Shown piece by piece: positions 16,003 to 24,902 of a stretch of DNA of 47,260 nucleotides. The notes beneath the pieces were generated by a model, which did no database searches, was not told the DNA's origin, and saw only the letters and a program-made list of their open reading frames with translations. The stretch lies in NCBI GenBank assembly GCA_031262165.1, contig JAISIF010000028.1:1-47260 (forward strand), written 5' to 3'. A program made the position numbers and the translations under genes. The stretch comes from Myxococcales bacterium. GTDB taxonomy: Bacteria > Myxococcota > Myxococcia > Myxococcales > UBA5297. Each line of letters opens with the position of its first letter. Position 1 is the first letter of the stretch.

Positions 16003-17937
16003 ATGAGCTCTTTGCAGAGAAAAATGAGGAATTTGTTTTTGACCGTGGCCATCGCCGCCACGAGTGGATTCATTTGGACCGCCTGTGGTGGTTCGGACGA
16101 CGCGCCAACGGGGCTCTGCGGCGACGGTATCGTGCAATCCAGCCGAGGCGAGCAGTGCGACGACGGGGCAGAGAACGACGACAGCGGCCCCTGCCGGACG
16201 GACTGCACCTCGTGCGCTGTCATCGATGTGGAATCAGCCTGCCTCGTCGTTGGCGCCGAATGTGGCGCTGTCCAGGCGCTCGACAACTGCGGCCAGCTCC
16301 AGCAGATCGACTGTGGCGAGTGCAGCGGCGAGAACGTGTGCGACCCGGGCGAGAACGTCTGCACGGCACCGAGTGTGTGCGCGATAGACACGGCGCCCTA
16401 TTGCGCCTTCTCTCGCTGTGGCGCAGCCACGGCCATTGACAACTGCAACGAGTCCGTCCTCTTCGATTGCTCGGACACGGAAGGCGTGACGGTGGTCGAT
16501 CCCCTCACGGATCTGACGCCGATATCGACGACTTCGTCCACCACTCGTGAATACGTCGGCCCGGCCTATCCATGGGACGCTACCCATCGGATCGGCGTGG
16601 TGGAGCAGGGCGAGGTCTTCCTCTATCTATTGTTCAAATCGACTCTTGAAGTGGGCCAGTCTGGCCAACTCAGCATGGTGACGACGACCGCCATAGGCGA
16701 TTCATGTGAGACGGATTTCTGTGCCATCGTCGCCAAGCGAAATGACAAACTCGTCTATTGGTATGACTCGATCTCTGGCTCGGCTACCATCGTATCGCTC
16801 AATCCCCTCCGTATCGAAGTCGAGGATGCCTATTTCTCGGAATACGTCGATGCCTCCGCAGGGAAGAGCTGCCTAACCACCCCCGTCGATTTCATCTATT
16901 CTTATGGCATTACCTGCGATCCAAACGGCGTCGATGAATACAATCAGCAGATATTTGGCACGGAATCACGAGGCTATGGTTACGAGGAGCCCACGCAATA
17001 CCAGATTGGCGATGATACCTTCGACTACGATCAGGTCGTCTATTATTACAACTCCCAGGACGTGTATGTTTACGTCGAACTCAATAATTTTTGGCGAGGT
17101 GACTCCAGCGGAATCCCACTAAGTACGCCTATTGCTATCGATACATTGGGTGGATTCGACAGCGAAGGTTACCCTTACTGTGACTCCCAGAGTTGCCTGA
17201 TGATCTATGGTGACGCTCAATACAATGCCTATGCGGGCACGATAGAGCTCACCGAGCGTGGTGAGGCTGGTCTGGCTGGAACCGTCACGGATGCCCGTTT
17301 TTATATGGTCGAAGCGACGAGCGTGGCGCCAGAGGAATGCCAGACGCCAGCGATTGGCTTCTCGTTCGAAACCACGCCTGGGACCTATACGACCACGCAG
17401 AACGAGGAGATACCGTATTACCGGAATTATGGGGAGACGTTCTCGTGGACGTCACCATGCACGGCGGATCTCTTCGACGACTTCCCGCCGTCGAACGAGC
17501 TTCAGGGAAAGACGTATCGCCTGGCATCACCAGCTTCACAGGGATGGAGCGAGCTAGAGTTTATGTCGACTGAACTCGATCCAGCGACAGATTACTTTCT
17601 CGTGAATATCAATGATTATTATGGAAAGGCCCCGCCATTCACAGAGGGAACGCTGAAGACATTCAATGATTATCAGCTTCATCCTCATACGAGCGATTGG
17701 GAAATCATCGACGGTTATCCGTATTGCCTCTCTTCGACCTGCCTCGGGTATGTGCTTTCTGGAATTCTCTACAGCCCGGGCACGGGTTCGCTCTCCGTCA
17801 CCTCTATCGACACCACATTCGCGGGTAGTGTGTCGGATGCCATTTTCTATGGAACCGACATCATCGAGGAAGAAGAGTTTATCTGCATCCATTCACCCGT
17901 CAGCTTCAGCTTTTCTGGGGAAATTCAATCGGATTGA
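16003..17937 (+). CDS. Large Cys-rich surface lipoprotein A
   Basis: A 644-aa predicted exported protein. After a signal-peptide-like start (RNLFLTVAIAATSGFI) comes WTACGGS, where Cys is probably lipidated although Trp at -3 is unusual. The N-terminal about 110 residues are Cys-rich, including CGDGIVQSSRGEQCDDG, a DUF4215-type repeat typical of Myxococcota surface proteins. The remaining about 500 residues are Tyr/Asp/Ser-rich, with two loosely repeated segments (FYMVEATSVAPEECQTPAIG near 440 and FYGTDIIEEEEFICI near 615). Their codon use is more A/T-rich than in nearby enzymes. ATG 16003 was taken because AAAGGAA lies upstream. No enzyme motif is recognised. It is followed by a terminator. 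Confidence 0.82.
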   Translation: MSSLQRKMRNLFLTVAIAATSGFIWTACGGSDDAPTGLCGDGIVQSSRGEQCDDGAENDDSGPCRTDCTSCAVIDVESACLVVGAECGAVQALDNCGQLQQIDCGECSGENVCDPGENVCTAPSVCAIDTAPYCAFSRCGAATAIDNCNESVLFDCSDTEGVTVVDPLTDLTPISTTSSTTREYVGPAYPWDATHRIGVVEQGEVFLYLLFKSTLEVGQSGQLSMVTTTAIGDSCETDFCAIVAKRNDKLVYWYDSISGSATIVSLNPLRIEVEDAYFSEYVDASAGKSCLTTPVDFIYSYGITCDPNGVDEYNQQIFGTESRGYGYEEPTQYQIGDDTFDYDQVVYYYNSQDVYVYVELNNFWRGDSSGIPLSTPIAIDTLGGFDSEGYPYCDSQSCLMIYGDAQYNAYAGTIELTERGEAGLAGTVTDARFYMVEATSVAPEECQTPAIGFSFETTPGTYTTTQNEEIPYYRNYGETFSWTSPCTADLFDDFPPSNELQGKTYRLASPASQGWSELEFMSTELDPATDYFLVNINDYYGKAPPFTEGTLKTFNDYQLHPHTSDWEIIDGYPYCLSSTCLGYVLSGILYSPGTGSLSVTSIDTTFAGSVSDAIFYGTDIIEEEEFICIHSPVSFSFSGEIQSD

Positions 17938-17965
17938 TGCAAATCCTTACTCGAACCTCGAAACG

Positions 17966-17999
17966 AAGGGCGGATCTCAATGTGGTCCGCCCTTTTTTC
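17966..17999 (+). terminator. Intrinsic terminator after lipoprotein A
   Basis: GGGCGGA pairs with TCCGCCC around a 10-base loop, followed by TTTTTT. It sits about 30 bases after the stop. Confidence 0.92.
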
Positions 18000-18109
18000 A
18001 CGAGCACGTGGTTCATCGGCCGATCTGTTGACCTGCCACGACCTTTCCTCGATAAGGCCCGCCCACTGTTTTTTGATCCCATCAACCCTCGTCTGCAGGA
18101 GCCCAAGTC

Positions 18110-20143
18110 ATGTCACCTCGCCTGACATCCCTCGCTCTCATTGCCCTGCTCTCCTTGACCGCCTGTGGCGGTGAAGACGATCCCAGCCCTCCCTCCACCG
18201 ATCTCTGTCAAGGCCGATGTCTCGCCAACCAGGTCTGTGATCAGGGACAATGCGTCGCCTGTATTTCCAATGCACACTGCACATCGAGCGCTGCCCCCTA
18301 TTGCCGCCCTGCCGACAATATATGTGTGCAATGCGTAGATGAATCACACTGCGACAATGGAGAGGTTTGTCAAAACGCGCAGTGCGTCCCGGGCAGCACC
18401 TCCCAGGATGAATGCTCGGACGATTTGGACTGCGCGGGCGAGTCGGTCTGCGAGGAGGGTGCTTGCCAGCCCTGCCGAATCGGGACCTGCAATTTGGCTG
18501 GCGACTCCAAATGCCAAGCGGCGACCATTGGTGGAAGCCCTTCCTGGACGCTCTGTCCTTCGGGGGCGTGCGACAATGGACTCTGCGCAGATGTTCAGAC
18601 TGAATGTGATCCCGAGAGATGCGACAGCGGCTCGGCGCGCTGCACCAATGAGGGCAAGATCGAGAATTGTCCCTCGGGTCACATCTGTGAAGCCAACATC
18701 TGTAAAGATCCTACATCACAATCCGACTGCACGCCTGGGCAGTGTGCCAATATAGACGCGAGCTGCTCGACCACTGGAGCGATCATTGCGTGTGGCTCTG
18801 GGAGATATTGCTCTGCCAATGCCTGTGTCAGCTATTGCGGCGATGGCATCGTGAACAATGGCGAGGCTTGTGATGGCGCCAACCTGAACGGAAAGACATG
18901 TGAGACGCTCCCGGGTTCTTCCTTCACAGGCGGAGTGCTGAGCTGCTCCTCGTCGTGCGCATTCAATACTTCCGGCTGCACAACCATTCAGCAACCCAGC
19001 GGAATTCAAACAGCGCGTGACGCTGTGACAGGGACGACACCAGCCCCTGTCAACATCAACATCACGAACGCGGTCGTGACGTATGTGCGGCCTCAGCAGG
19101 GCAATGACGACGCGGGTTTCTTCCTTCAGGAAGGGCCGACAGGACCAGCCATCTTCGTCAACGCGAATGCGGGACCTGATTCTCCAAGCGTTGGCGATCG
19201 AATTTCGCTGACGGCGACAGAGGTCGTTCTGAAAGAAGTCGATCGAATCACCGCTTATTCCGGGTATTCAAAGACGGGAACTGTCGATCTAATGAGTTAT
19301 TACCAGGATATTTCCGAAGCAGCGGACATCACGACTATCGACAAGTATGAATCCGAATTGATCGTCACCTTCGTCACATTGACAGGAGATTTCGATAGCC
19401 TTGGTAGCGCCGGAACGGGATTCAAAAAGGCCCCCATCAAGACAGATGGATATATTCCAACATCACCTTCCCGTGATTTCGTTCTGCGAATACCAACCGC
19501 TATGGCGACAGCGATTTCTGCGGAAGCTGCCGCGCTCTCCAAGAAGGTGATTGGCTGTGAAGTTTATGTCGAAGGACTTTATTGGGGGTATACGACCACT
19601 ACCCTTTCGGACACGCAGCTCACCATCTATGAACAAGACGAAGAACTCCTCGTGGATTGTTCGAATGCCGAGAATTTGCCTGTGATCCCAGAGGATTGGG
19701 ATTATACAGAGACGTTCTCCTTGATAACAAATGTGTCAAACAGTTATACGGTAGCAAATAATTACACGAATAACGGAATTACATGGATAATTAAAGGTCG
19801 GACGCTGATGACGGAGTCGGCGACCAATTACTCTCTGAGCGAAGCCGATGGACAAGGCGTCATCCTGAAAAAGGCGAGCGAAGTCGAAGCCTCTGGATTG
19901 ATGCAAGGGGTTTCCTCCATTGCCTTTGATTATAGAATGTGGAGCGCGACGACTGTCGTCACCATTGAATTCTTCAATTCAGCCGGAGACCCGCTCGGAA
20001 CGCTCGTCACGGAGACACTCAACAGTACTTCAAAAACGACCTATCACAACCCTGTCACTTACAGCGATGTAAAGAAATTCAAAATCACGGCGTCGAGTGA
20101 TAGCCGCGTCATTATTGATAATGTCCGTTGGAAAAATGAGTGA
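18110..20143 (+). CDS. Large Cys-rich surface lipoprotein B
   Basis: A 677-aa lipoprotein with signal peptide LTSLALIALLSL and lipobox LTAC. Residues 30-290 hold about eight short Cys units (C....CDNG.VC.N..C types) ending in CGDGIVNNGEACDG. Residues about 300-480 contain an OB-like DUF5689-type stretch (ITNAVVTYVRPQQG, FFLQEGPTGPAIFV). The C-terminal about 130 residues (start DYTETFSLITN, then GITWIIKGRT, FDYRMWSATTVVTIEF, VIIDNVRW at the end) resemble a beta-sandwich attached to secreted nucleases and adhesins in other bacteria, though no nuclease motif is present. Flanked by its own terminators. Role unknown, surface attachment or binding likely. Confidence 0.83.
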   Translation: MSPRLTSLALIALLSLTACGGEDDPSPPSTDLCQGRCLANQVCDQGQCVACISNAHCTSSAAPYCRPADNICVQCVDESHCDNGEVCQNAQCVPGSTSQDECSDDLDCAGESVCEEGACQPCRIGTCNLAGDSKCQAATIGGSPSWTLCPSGACDNGLCADVQTECDPERCDSGSARCTNEGKIENCPSGHICEANICKDPTSQSDCTPGQCANIDASCSTTGAIIACGSGRYCSANACVSYCGDGIVNNGEACDGANLNGKTCETLPGSSFTGGVLSCSSSCAFNTSGCTTIQQPSGIQTARDAVTGTTPAPVNINITNAVVTYVRPQQGNDDAGFFLQEGPTGPAIFVNANAGPDSPSVGDRISLTATEVVLKEVDRITAYSGYSKTGTVDLMSYYQDISEAADITTIDKYESELIVTFVTLTGDFDSLGSAGTGFKKAPIKTDGYIPTSPSRDFVLRIPTAMATAISAEAAALSKKVIGCEVYVEGLYWGYTTTTLSDTQLTIYEQDEELLVDCSNAENLPVIPEDWDYTETFSLITNVSNSYTVANNYTNNGITWIIKGRTLMTESATNYSLSEADGQGVILKKASEVEASGLMQGVSSIAFDYRMWSATTVVTIEFFNSAGDPLGTLVTETLNSTSKTTYHNPVTYSDVKKFKITASSDSRVIIDNVRWKNE

Positions 20144-20167
20144 CCTCGCTTGAATGACTCCCATTTC

Positions 20168-20211
20168 AAAAGGCCTTCGGTGATAGCCGCGCACCGAGGG
20201 CCTTCTTTTTC
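20168..20211 (+). terminator. Intrinsic terminator after lipoprotein B
   Basis: AAGGCCTTCGGTG pairs with CACCGAGGGCCTT with one mismatch, followed by CTTTTT. Located about 25 bases after the stop. Confidence 0.88.
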
Positions 20212-20313
20212 TCCAACCGTGCATATTGACAACGATATGCACGCCTCTCATAAGGCCGCTCGCTGTTTCCCTCCTCCCCCCAACCACTTCGTCCTCGCGA
20301 AGGAGTCATCCCC

Positions 20314-21327
20314 ATGAAGATCAAGCTGATTCTGCCCCTTGCCGCCAGTTTCGCTCTCGGATTTGCCGCCTGTGGCGATGATAAAGATGACAAAGACAAC
20401 AATAACAATACCGAAAAAGAGTGCACGCTGAATTCAGATTGCGCGAGCCGTTCAGATGGCAAGACTGAATGCAATACCACGACAAACAAGTGTGTTGCGC
20501 CTGAGATTGAGGAGCCAGAATGCACCCAGCATTCAGATTGCGCTGGCCGTTCGGACGGCAAGACCGAATGCGATACAACGACAAATAAGTGCGTCGCCCC
20601 TCAGGTCGTCGATCCGGAATGCACCACGGATGAGGATTGTGCGGATAACGCAGAGGGCAAGACCGAGTGTGACACAGATGCCCAGAAGTGCGTCGAGCCG
20701 CAGGGCACACCTGCCATCAAGATTAGCCAAATTTATTTCGGCGGTATTCCTGTCGCCAAGGGAACTTACGATGGGCAATATGTCGAGCTCTTCAATGCAG
20801 GAGATGCCGAAGCCGATCTATCGACCTATAGTTTTCTCTTTGGTGGAAAAGAAGGAAACATCAGCTCCATCTTTGCTTTCGCTGGGTATTGCTCGGAAGA
20901 TAAATGTCTTGTTCCCGTTGGCGGATATTTTCTAGTCAAAGTGAGCAGTGTGTCCGAAGCGGCCTTCACCGCAAGTGAGACTTCAGCGCTCGATGCCGAC
21001 ATCGATCTCGACTCCAATAATAGTATTGGCTGGCAGGGCGTCTTTGCCATCGTCGAAAACAATCAGCTCGCCAATGGTGCCCTCTGTGCTGATACGAAAG
21101 CCGCCGCAGCCGATCTTCTGGGAGTCGACATCAATTCCTGTTTTGAAGGCGTCGGCGCGCCCAGCGGTATTACGACAGCGGGAGAAACAGCCAATCGTGG
21201 AACAAAAGCCTATACCCGCAAGGACAATGGCTGCATGGATACGAATGACAACGCGGCTGACTTCACAGTTGAAGATGCAAATCCCCACAATAGCAAAACA
21301 CTGCCCGTTCCTTGCGCTGCCGAATAA
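20314..21327 (+). CDS. Surface lipoprotein C with lamin-tail-like domain
   Basis: A 337-aa lipoprotein: signal peptide ending GFAAC and then an Asp/Asn/Lys-rich stalk. Three near-identical Cys units of about 36 aa follow (ECT.NSDCA.RSDGKTEC.TTTNKCVAP). Residues about 135-330 form a lamin-tail (LTD)-type domain: IKISQIYFGGIP, QYVELFNAGDAEADLSTYS, SIGWQGVFAIV and the closing Cys residues. LTD domains occur on many exported bacterial proteins and probably mediate binding. AAGGAG precedes the ATG. The near-identity of the Cys units at DNA level (CCGTTC.GA.GGCAAGAC repeated) points to recent tandem duplication. Confidence 0.85.
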   Translation: MKIKLILPLAASFALGFAACGDDKDDKDNNNNTEKECTLNSDCASRSDGKTECNTTTNKCVAPEIEEPECTQHSDCAGRSDGKTECDTTTNKCVAPQVVDPECTTDEDCADNAEGKTECDTDAQKCVEPQGTPAIKISQIYFGGIPVAKGTYDGQYVELFNAGDAEADLSTYSFLFGGKEGNISSIFAFAGYCSEDKCLVPVGGYFLVKVSSVSEAAFTASETSALDADIDLDSNNSIGWQGVFAIVENNQLANGALCADTKAAAADLLGVDINSCFEGVGAPSGITTAGETANRGTKAYTRKDNGCMDTNDNAADFTVEDANPHNSKTLPVPCAAE

Positions 21328-21361
21328 TCGCATCTGAATAAAAGTAGTTGGTGAGATATAA

Positions 21362-21403
21362 AAACAGCCGATGCCCTTACAAAAGGCGTCGGCTGTTTTT
21401 TTG
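21362..21403 (+). terminator. Intrinsic terminator after lipoprotein C
   Basis: AACAGCCGATGCC pairs with GGCGTCGGCTGTT (one mismatch) around a short loop, followed by TTTTTT. Confidence 0.92.
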
Positions 21404-21459
21404 CGCGCAAAAAACTCCTTGGAGCGATTCTAAAAACCAATCGTCCGACAACATAACCT

Positions 21460-21542
21460 CATTGCGAGGACGGTCGTTCGTCGTCGTCAATGATTCCCAG
21501 CATTGCCTCGTCGCCTTCGCTCCTCGCAATGGCGGATCGTTT
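21460..21542. repeat. REP-like palindromic repeat
   Basis: CATTGCGAGGA (21460-21470) and TCCTCGCAATG (21521-21531) are exact inverted arms about 50 bases apart. The piece CGCAATGGCGGATCGTTT (21525-21542) recurs with one change at 29377-29394. This resembles the widespread REP-type extragenic palindromes. It lies between lipoprotein C and the end of tatC. Confidence 0.55.
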
Positions 21543-21635
21543 GGCGATTCAAGCAATGTGCAGAACGCAGAACATCGACGGAGGGACGATTATCGACCAC
21601 CCGTGCGCAAATATTGGTCGCCATCGCAACCGCCT

Positions 21636-22925
21636 TTAGGGCCTGTCGCCTTCGACCTTTGACTCATCTACGTCGCCCTCTGCGTCCAGCAGAGCCTCGG
21701 CCCGCTGTCGCCGCCGCTCAAAGACAAAGACGAGCAGGGCGCCGATCTCGAAACAGACGAGCATGGGCACGGCCATGAGCGAGAGGTTGATCAGGTCACC
21801 TGTGGGCGTGATGAGCGCCGCCACGACCACGCAGCCGACGATGGCAAAGCGTTGGGCCTTCTTGACCCAGGCAAACCGCAAGAGCCCGAGCAGCGCGAGC
21901 GCGGCCATGAGGAGCGGCAGCTCGAAGATCAGGCCAAAGGCGAGCTCCAGCACGAGGACGAGTGAGAGCTGCTCGCGCATCGACAGCATGGGGCGCGTCC
22001 ATGAAGCCTGCGCAGCGTTCTGTTGGGCGTGCGCCAGGCGCTTGTGAGTATCCCAGAGGGCTGCCCAGGCCTCTCGCTGCCCCGACGCGGTTCCAAGGAG
22101 CGCGGCCGTCTCGTCGAGCTTGAGGCTGGCCTCTGCCCATGCCCGGTCTGCGAAGAGCGCCCTTGCCTGCGCATGCTGTTCGATGACGAGGCGCAGCGCT
22201 TCAGCAGAGGGCAGGCGGGTGACGGCAGCGTCGAGCAGGCGCTCGAAACGCGTGAAGCGCTCGACAAGATCCGAAGTGGCGTTGCCCTCTGTCGCCGCCT
22301 TGCCGATGGCCTCCGTGGCGCGCCGCGCGAGATCGAGGGCGCGCGCTCCCTCGCCGATGAGCCAGAGCCGCCCCGCGTCCGAGGCCAGGGCATCGGCCTT
22401 CTCGACACGCGCGGACAGCTCGATGGCCGTCTCGCTCGGCGCGAGCAGGAACGAGAACATCGAGGGCAGGACCGCGACGTAGCAGAACGCCGATCCCAAC
22501 AAAAAGAAGAGCGAGCCGAGTGTGACGAACGGCGCGAGCAGGCGCCGCTCGTTTCGCAGCAGGCCAGGCGCCACGAACTTCCAGAGCTGGAACAGGGCCA
22601 CGGGCGTGGCCAGGAAGAGCCCGGCGTAGAGCCCGACTTTGAGCAGGACGTTCAGCTCCTCGATGCTCGACGTGTAGATGAGCGAGCGGCTGTCCTCGGG
22701 CAGCGCGTCGAGCACTGGCCGCATCAGGAACTCGAACAGCTCCCGTGCGAACACGAGCGAGAGCGCTCCGAGCGAGAGCACAGCGAGCACGACCCGAATC
22801 AGGCGCGTGCGCAGCTCGGCGAGGTGCTCGAACAGGGAGAGATGAAGCCCGTCGTCCACGTCCACCTCGCTCCTCTCAGATGCCCGCGTCTGGCCTGTGC
22901 GGCGCGCGGTCGGGAGGCCCGTCAT
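21636..22925 (-). CDS. tatC: Sec-independent translocase TatC with large periplasmic insertion
   Basis: TatC is the multi-spanning receptor for twin-arginine signal peptides. Conserved parts are present: SLFEHLAELRTR at 30-41, TM2 then KFVAPGLLRNERR at about 116-128, TM3 to LPSMFSFLLAP, PMLSMREQLSLVL at 312-324, FELPLL and ITPTGDLINLSLMAVPML at 372-389. Normal TatC is about 250 aa; this is 429. The extra about 147 residues (about 164-310) lie in the loop between TM3 and TM4, which faces the periplasm. They are Ala/Glu/Arg-rich, helical and probably coiled. The start overlaps tatB; GTG 22952 is an alternative. Organised behind tatB and a membrane protein. Confidence 0.92.
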   Translation of the reverse strand: MTGLPTARRTGQTRASERSEVDVDDGLHLSLFEHLAELRTRLIRVVLAVLSLGALSLVFARELFEFLMRPVLDALPEDSRSLIYTSSIEELNVLLKVGLYAGLFLATPVALFQLWKFVAPGLLRNERRLLAPFVTLGSLFFLLGSAFCYVAVLPSMFSFLLAPSETAIELSARVEKADALASDAGRLWLIGEGARALDLARRATEAIGKAATEGNATSDLVERFTRFERLLDAAVTRLPSAEALRLVIEQHAQARALFADRAWAEASLKLDETAALLGTASGQREAWAALWDTHKRLAHAQQNAAQASWTRPMLSMREQLSLVLVLELAFGLIFELPLLMAALALLGLLRFAWVKKAQRFAIVGCVVVAALITPTGDLINLSLMAVPMLVCFEIGALLVFVFERRRQRAEALLDAEGDVDESKVEGDRP

Positions 22926-23370
22926 CTCTTTCGACTTCGCTTTTGGAGGCACGGTTCGATTCGAGGTTCGCGCTGTCCAAGCTCACGGAGAGCGGCGCAA
23001 GGGGCGCGAGCGCGTCAGCCTCGGCTCGATCGCCATCTCCAATCGGTGCCTCGGAATAGGCAGAGGGCGCACCCTCCACTGCTGATGCCTTTGACGCCGC
23101 AGGCTGCTCGTCGTCCGCCGTCTGCGTCTGCCCTCGAGGTTTCTCGGGCGCCGCAGATGGGGCTGCTGGAGGCGATGCGGGCGCTGGTTTCGTCACAGCC
23201 TCGCTCGCCAGATCCGTCTCCAAACCTGCCTTTAGCTCCTGGGTCGCCTGCCGCAGCTCTCGGAGGGTCTTGCCGAGCCGACTGGCCAATCTGGGGAGCT
23301 GATGGGGCCCGAAGACGATCAGCGCCACGAGCAAGATGACGAGAATTTCGACGACAGACAGACCAAACAT
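22876..23370 (-). CDS. tatB: Sec-independent translocase subunit TatB/TatA
   Basis: A 164-aa single-span protein. The start MFGLSVVEILVILLVALIVF is the membrane helix, then the FGPHQLPRLASRLGKTLREL hinge and amphipathic helix, with a Pro/Ala/Glu-rich tail. GPHQLP with the long tail suits TatB, but a TatA role cannot be excluded because no separate tatA is in the window. GAGGAAA precedes the ATG. The end of the gene overlaps the start of tatC by about 50 bases, so the two are translationally linked. Confidence 0.9.
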   Translation of the reverse strand: MFGLSVVEILVILLVALIVFGPHQLPRLASRLGKTLRELRQATQELKAGLETDLASEAVTKPAPASPPAAPSAAPEKPRGQTQTADDEQPAASKASAVEGAPSAYSEAPIGDGDRAEADALAPLAPLSVSLDSANLESNRASKSEVERDDGPPDRAPHRPDAGI

Positions 23371-23469
23371 GGGCTTCGTTTTTCCTCGGGCAAGGCGGAG
23401 CGCTGGAGTTGGAGCAAATCGGATCGGCACCGAGCGCAACGCCCCGAGCGCCTCGAAAAATTCGAGGCG

Positions 23470-24156
23470 TCACGAGGCCTGATCGATCTGTGCTGGCCGA
23501 GCTTGTTCGGGCTGTTCGGCTCCCTCGGTCTGGTCGAGCGCTGGAACAGCGCGCTCTGGATCGACCTCGGGCCTTGGCGCTTCCTCTGGCTCTGGTGCCG
23601 CCGCAGTCTCTGTCTCCTTGAGCTGCTTGGAGATGGCCTCGAAGTCGATCTGGGAGAGCGGTTGCGGGAGGGGTTGAGGCGCGGAGGGCGAGAGATCCGC
23701 CGGGAGCTGCTCCTGCGCGAGCGCGACGCGGGCCCCCCTTCCAAAAGTGATGATGGAGATGGCCATTCCGAGAACGATCGAAGCGATCCTGAAGCCGACA
23801 TTGACGAGGTCGAGCCCTTGACCGTCGTCCAGGATGTATATGAGCGACAGCGGCAGGAACTGGATGCCCATGAACATCGCGAAGACAAATTTCCACTTGT
23901 TCGACATGAAAATTCGTCCTGCGACGTAGGCCGTGATCGGCGCCAACAAGAGCACGTCGGTCCACTCGATCAACTGACCGAGGACGAAGGCCAGGGGGCC
24001 GCTCAACACGCCTCCCATGTATTGCAGCAGCTGAGAGAAGGTCGCGAGCTTCAAGAGCATCACGCCGAATCCGACACAAGCGCCCAGCATGGTGAAGCGG
24101 ATGAACTGGGCAAATTTGGACGGGGCTTTGGGGGACTTTCGTTTGAAGGTTTTCAC
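23470..24156 (-). CDS. Four-helix membrane protein of unknown function, upstream of tatBC
   Basis: A 228-aa protein starting at GTG 24156. Residues about 20-145 hold four hydrophobic spans (FTMLGACVGFGVMLLKL; LSGPLAFVLGQLI; FVFAMFMGIQFLPLSLIYIL; IASIVLGMAISIITFG). The last about 80 residues are Glu/Pro-rich and soluble, ending in acidic and Gln-rich sequence. No family is recognised. It ends 99 bases before tatB on the same strand, so it may be the first gene of a tat operon and could help the Tat machinery or only share its promoter. No good ribosome binding site is seen. Confidence 0.8.
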   Translation of the reverse strand: MKTFKRKSPKAPSKFAQFIRFTMLGACVGFGVMLLKLATFSQLLQYMGGVLSGPLAFVLGQLIEWTDVLLLAPITAYVAGRIFMSNKWKFVFAMFMGIQFLPLSLIYILDDGQGLDLVNVGFRIASIVLGMAISIITFGRGARVALAQEQLPADLSPSAPQPLPQPLSQIDFEAISKQLKETETAAAPEPEEAPRPEVDPERAVPALDQTEGAEQPEQARPAQIDQAS

Positions 24157-24473
24157 GGGGCGCGCACTCTAGGATTGAAAAGCAAAAGCGCAAGAAGCCG
24201 CCTGAGCTGTTCGAATCAGCCTGTTGGACATCGAAAAAGGGGCCTTCAGCGCCCCTCTCTCCAATCCTCTCCTGCAAGCGGGAGAGGGCGTTTTCAGTGA
24301 ATGCAGGATGTCAGAAGCCCTCTTCCCCACTCGTGAGTGGGGGCTCCCGAAGGGAGGGGAGCGCGCGTCACGGTCGTTCCCCACCGTTGAAAAGCGCTCG
24401 CCGTCGTCTATAGTCCGCCGCTTTTTTCAGCCCTCCCTCCCTGTTCCCTCTCTCTTCTCTGGTCGACGAATTC
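24157..24473. other. Divergent intergenic region with hairpins
   Basis: A 317-base gap between the leftward membrane-protein gene and the rightward envelope cluster. At 24234-24256 a stem (GGGGC with GCCCC reading leftward) is followed by TTTTT on the minus strand, a possible leftward terminator with no gene in front of it. Further hairpins are CCTCTCC..GGAGAGG (24274-24295) and CCCACTCGTGAGTGGG (about 24327-24342). No coding frame is convincing. Confidence 0.4.
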
Positions 24474-24806
24474 ATGCCTGCTCTCACCTTCTCCAGACGC
24501 CGCCTCGGCTTGATCGGAGCGCTCGTCCTCGCCTTGGTAGCCTCGATCGCCCTGTGCCCGATCCGCGCGGAGGCAGAGGAGGCAGCCGCAGCGGGTGAAC
24601 CAAGCGCGCCCCCCGCCGAGACGCCGCCCCAGGTCGTCTATGAGAAGAAGACCGTGCTCGACTTCAGCGACGTCACCCTGGAGGGCGAGCTGACGCGCCC
24701 CGAGGGCAGTTACCTGCTCAACCGGAAGAAGGCGCGCTTCGGCAGCCTCGTGCAGCTGCGCGCCGACTTCCTGCCCGAGCTCCAGAAGTCGATCGACAAT
24801 CTCTGA
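24474..24806 (+). CDS. Small secreted protein paired with an FHA-AgmX gene
   Basis: A 110-aa protein with a signal peptide (LGLIGALVLALVASIALC) and a short Pro/Glu-rich linker. The 50-residue conserved end reads KKTVLDFSDVTLEGELTRPE, then YLLNRKKARFGSLVQLR and LPELQKS. I recall related small proteins beside FHA/AgmX genes in Myxococcota, but no function is established. It ends 96 bases before the FHA-domain gene and likely shares its transcript. Interaction with that protein in the periplasm is plausible but not shown. Confidence 0.75.
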   Translation: MPALTFSRRRLGLIGALVLALVASIALCPIRAEAEEAAAAGEPSAPPAETPPQVVYEKKTVLDFSDVTLEGELTRPEGSYLLNRKKARFGSLVQLRADFLPELQKSIDNL

Positions 24807-24902
24807 ATCTGAAGCCGCTGGGCGCCGCTCACCCGCAAGCGATTCGGATTCGGATCCAGGAGGGGACGGGCGCCGGGGTTCTGGAACTGGAATCTGAACG
24901 CG

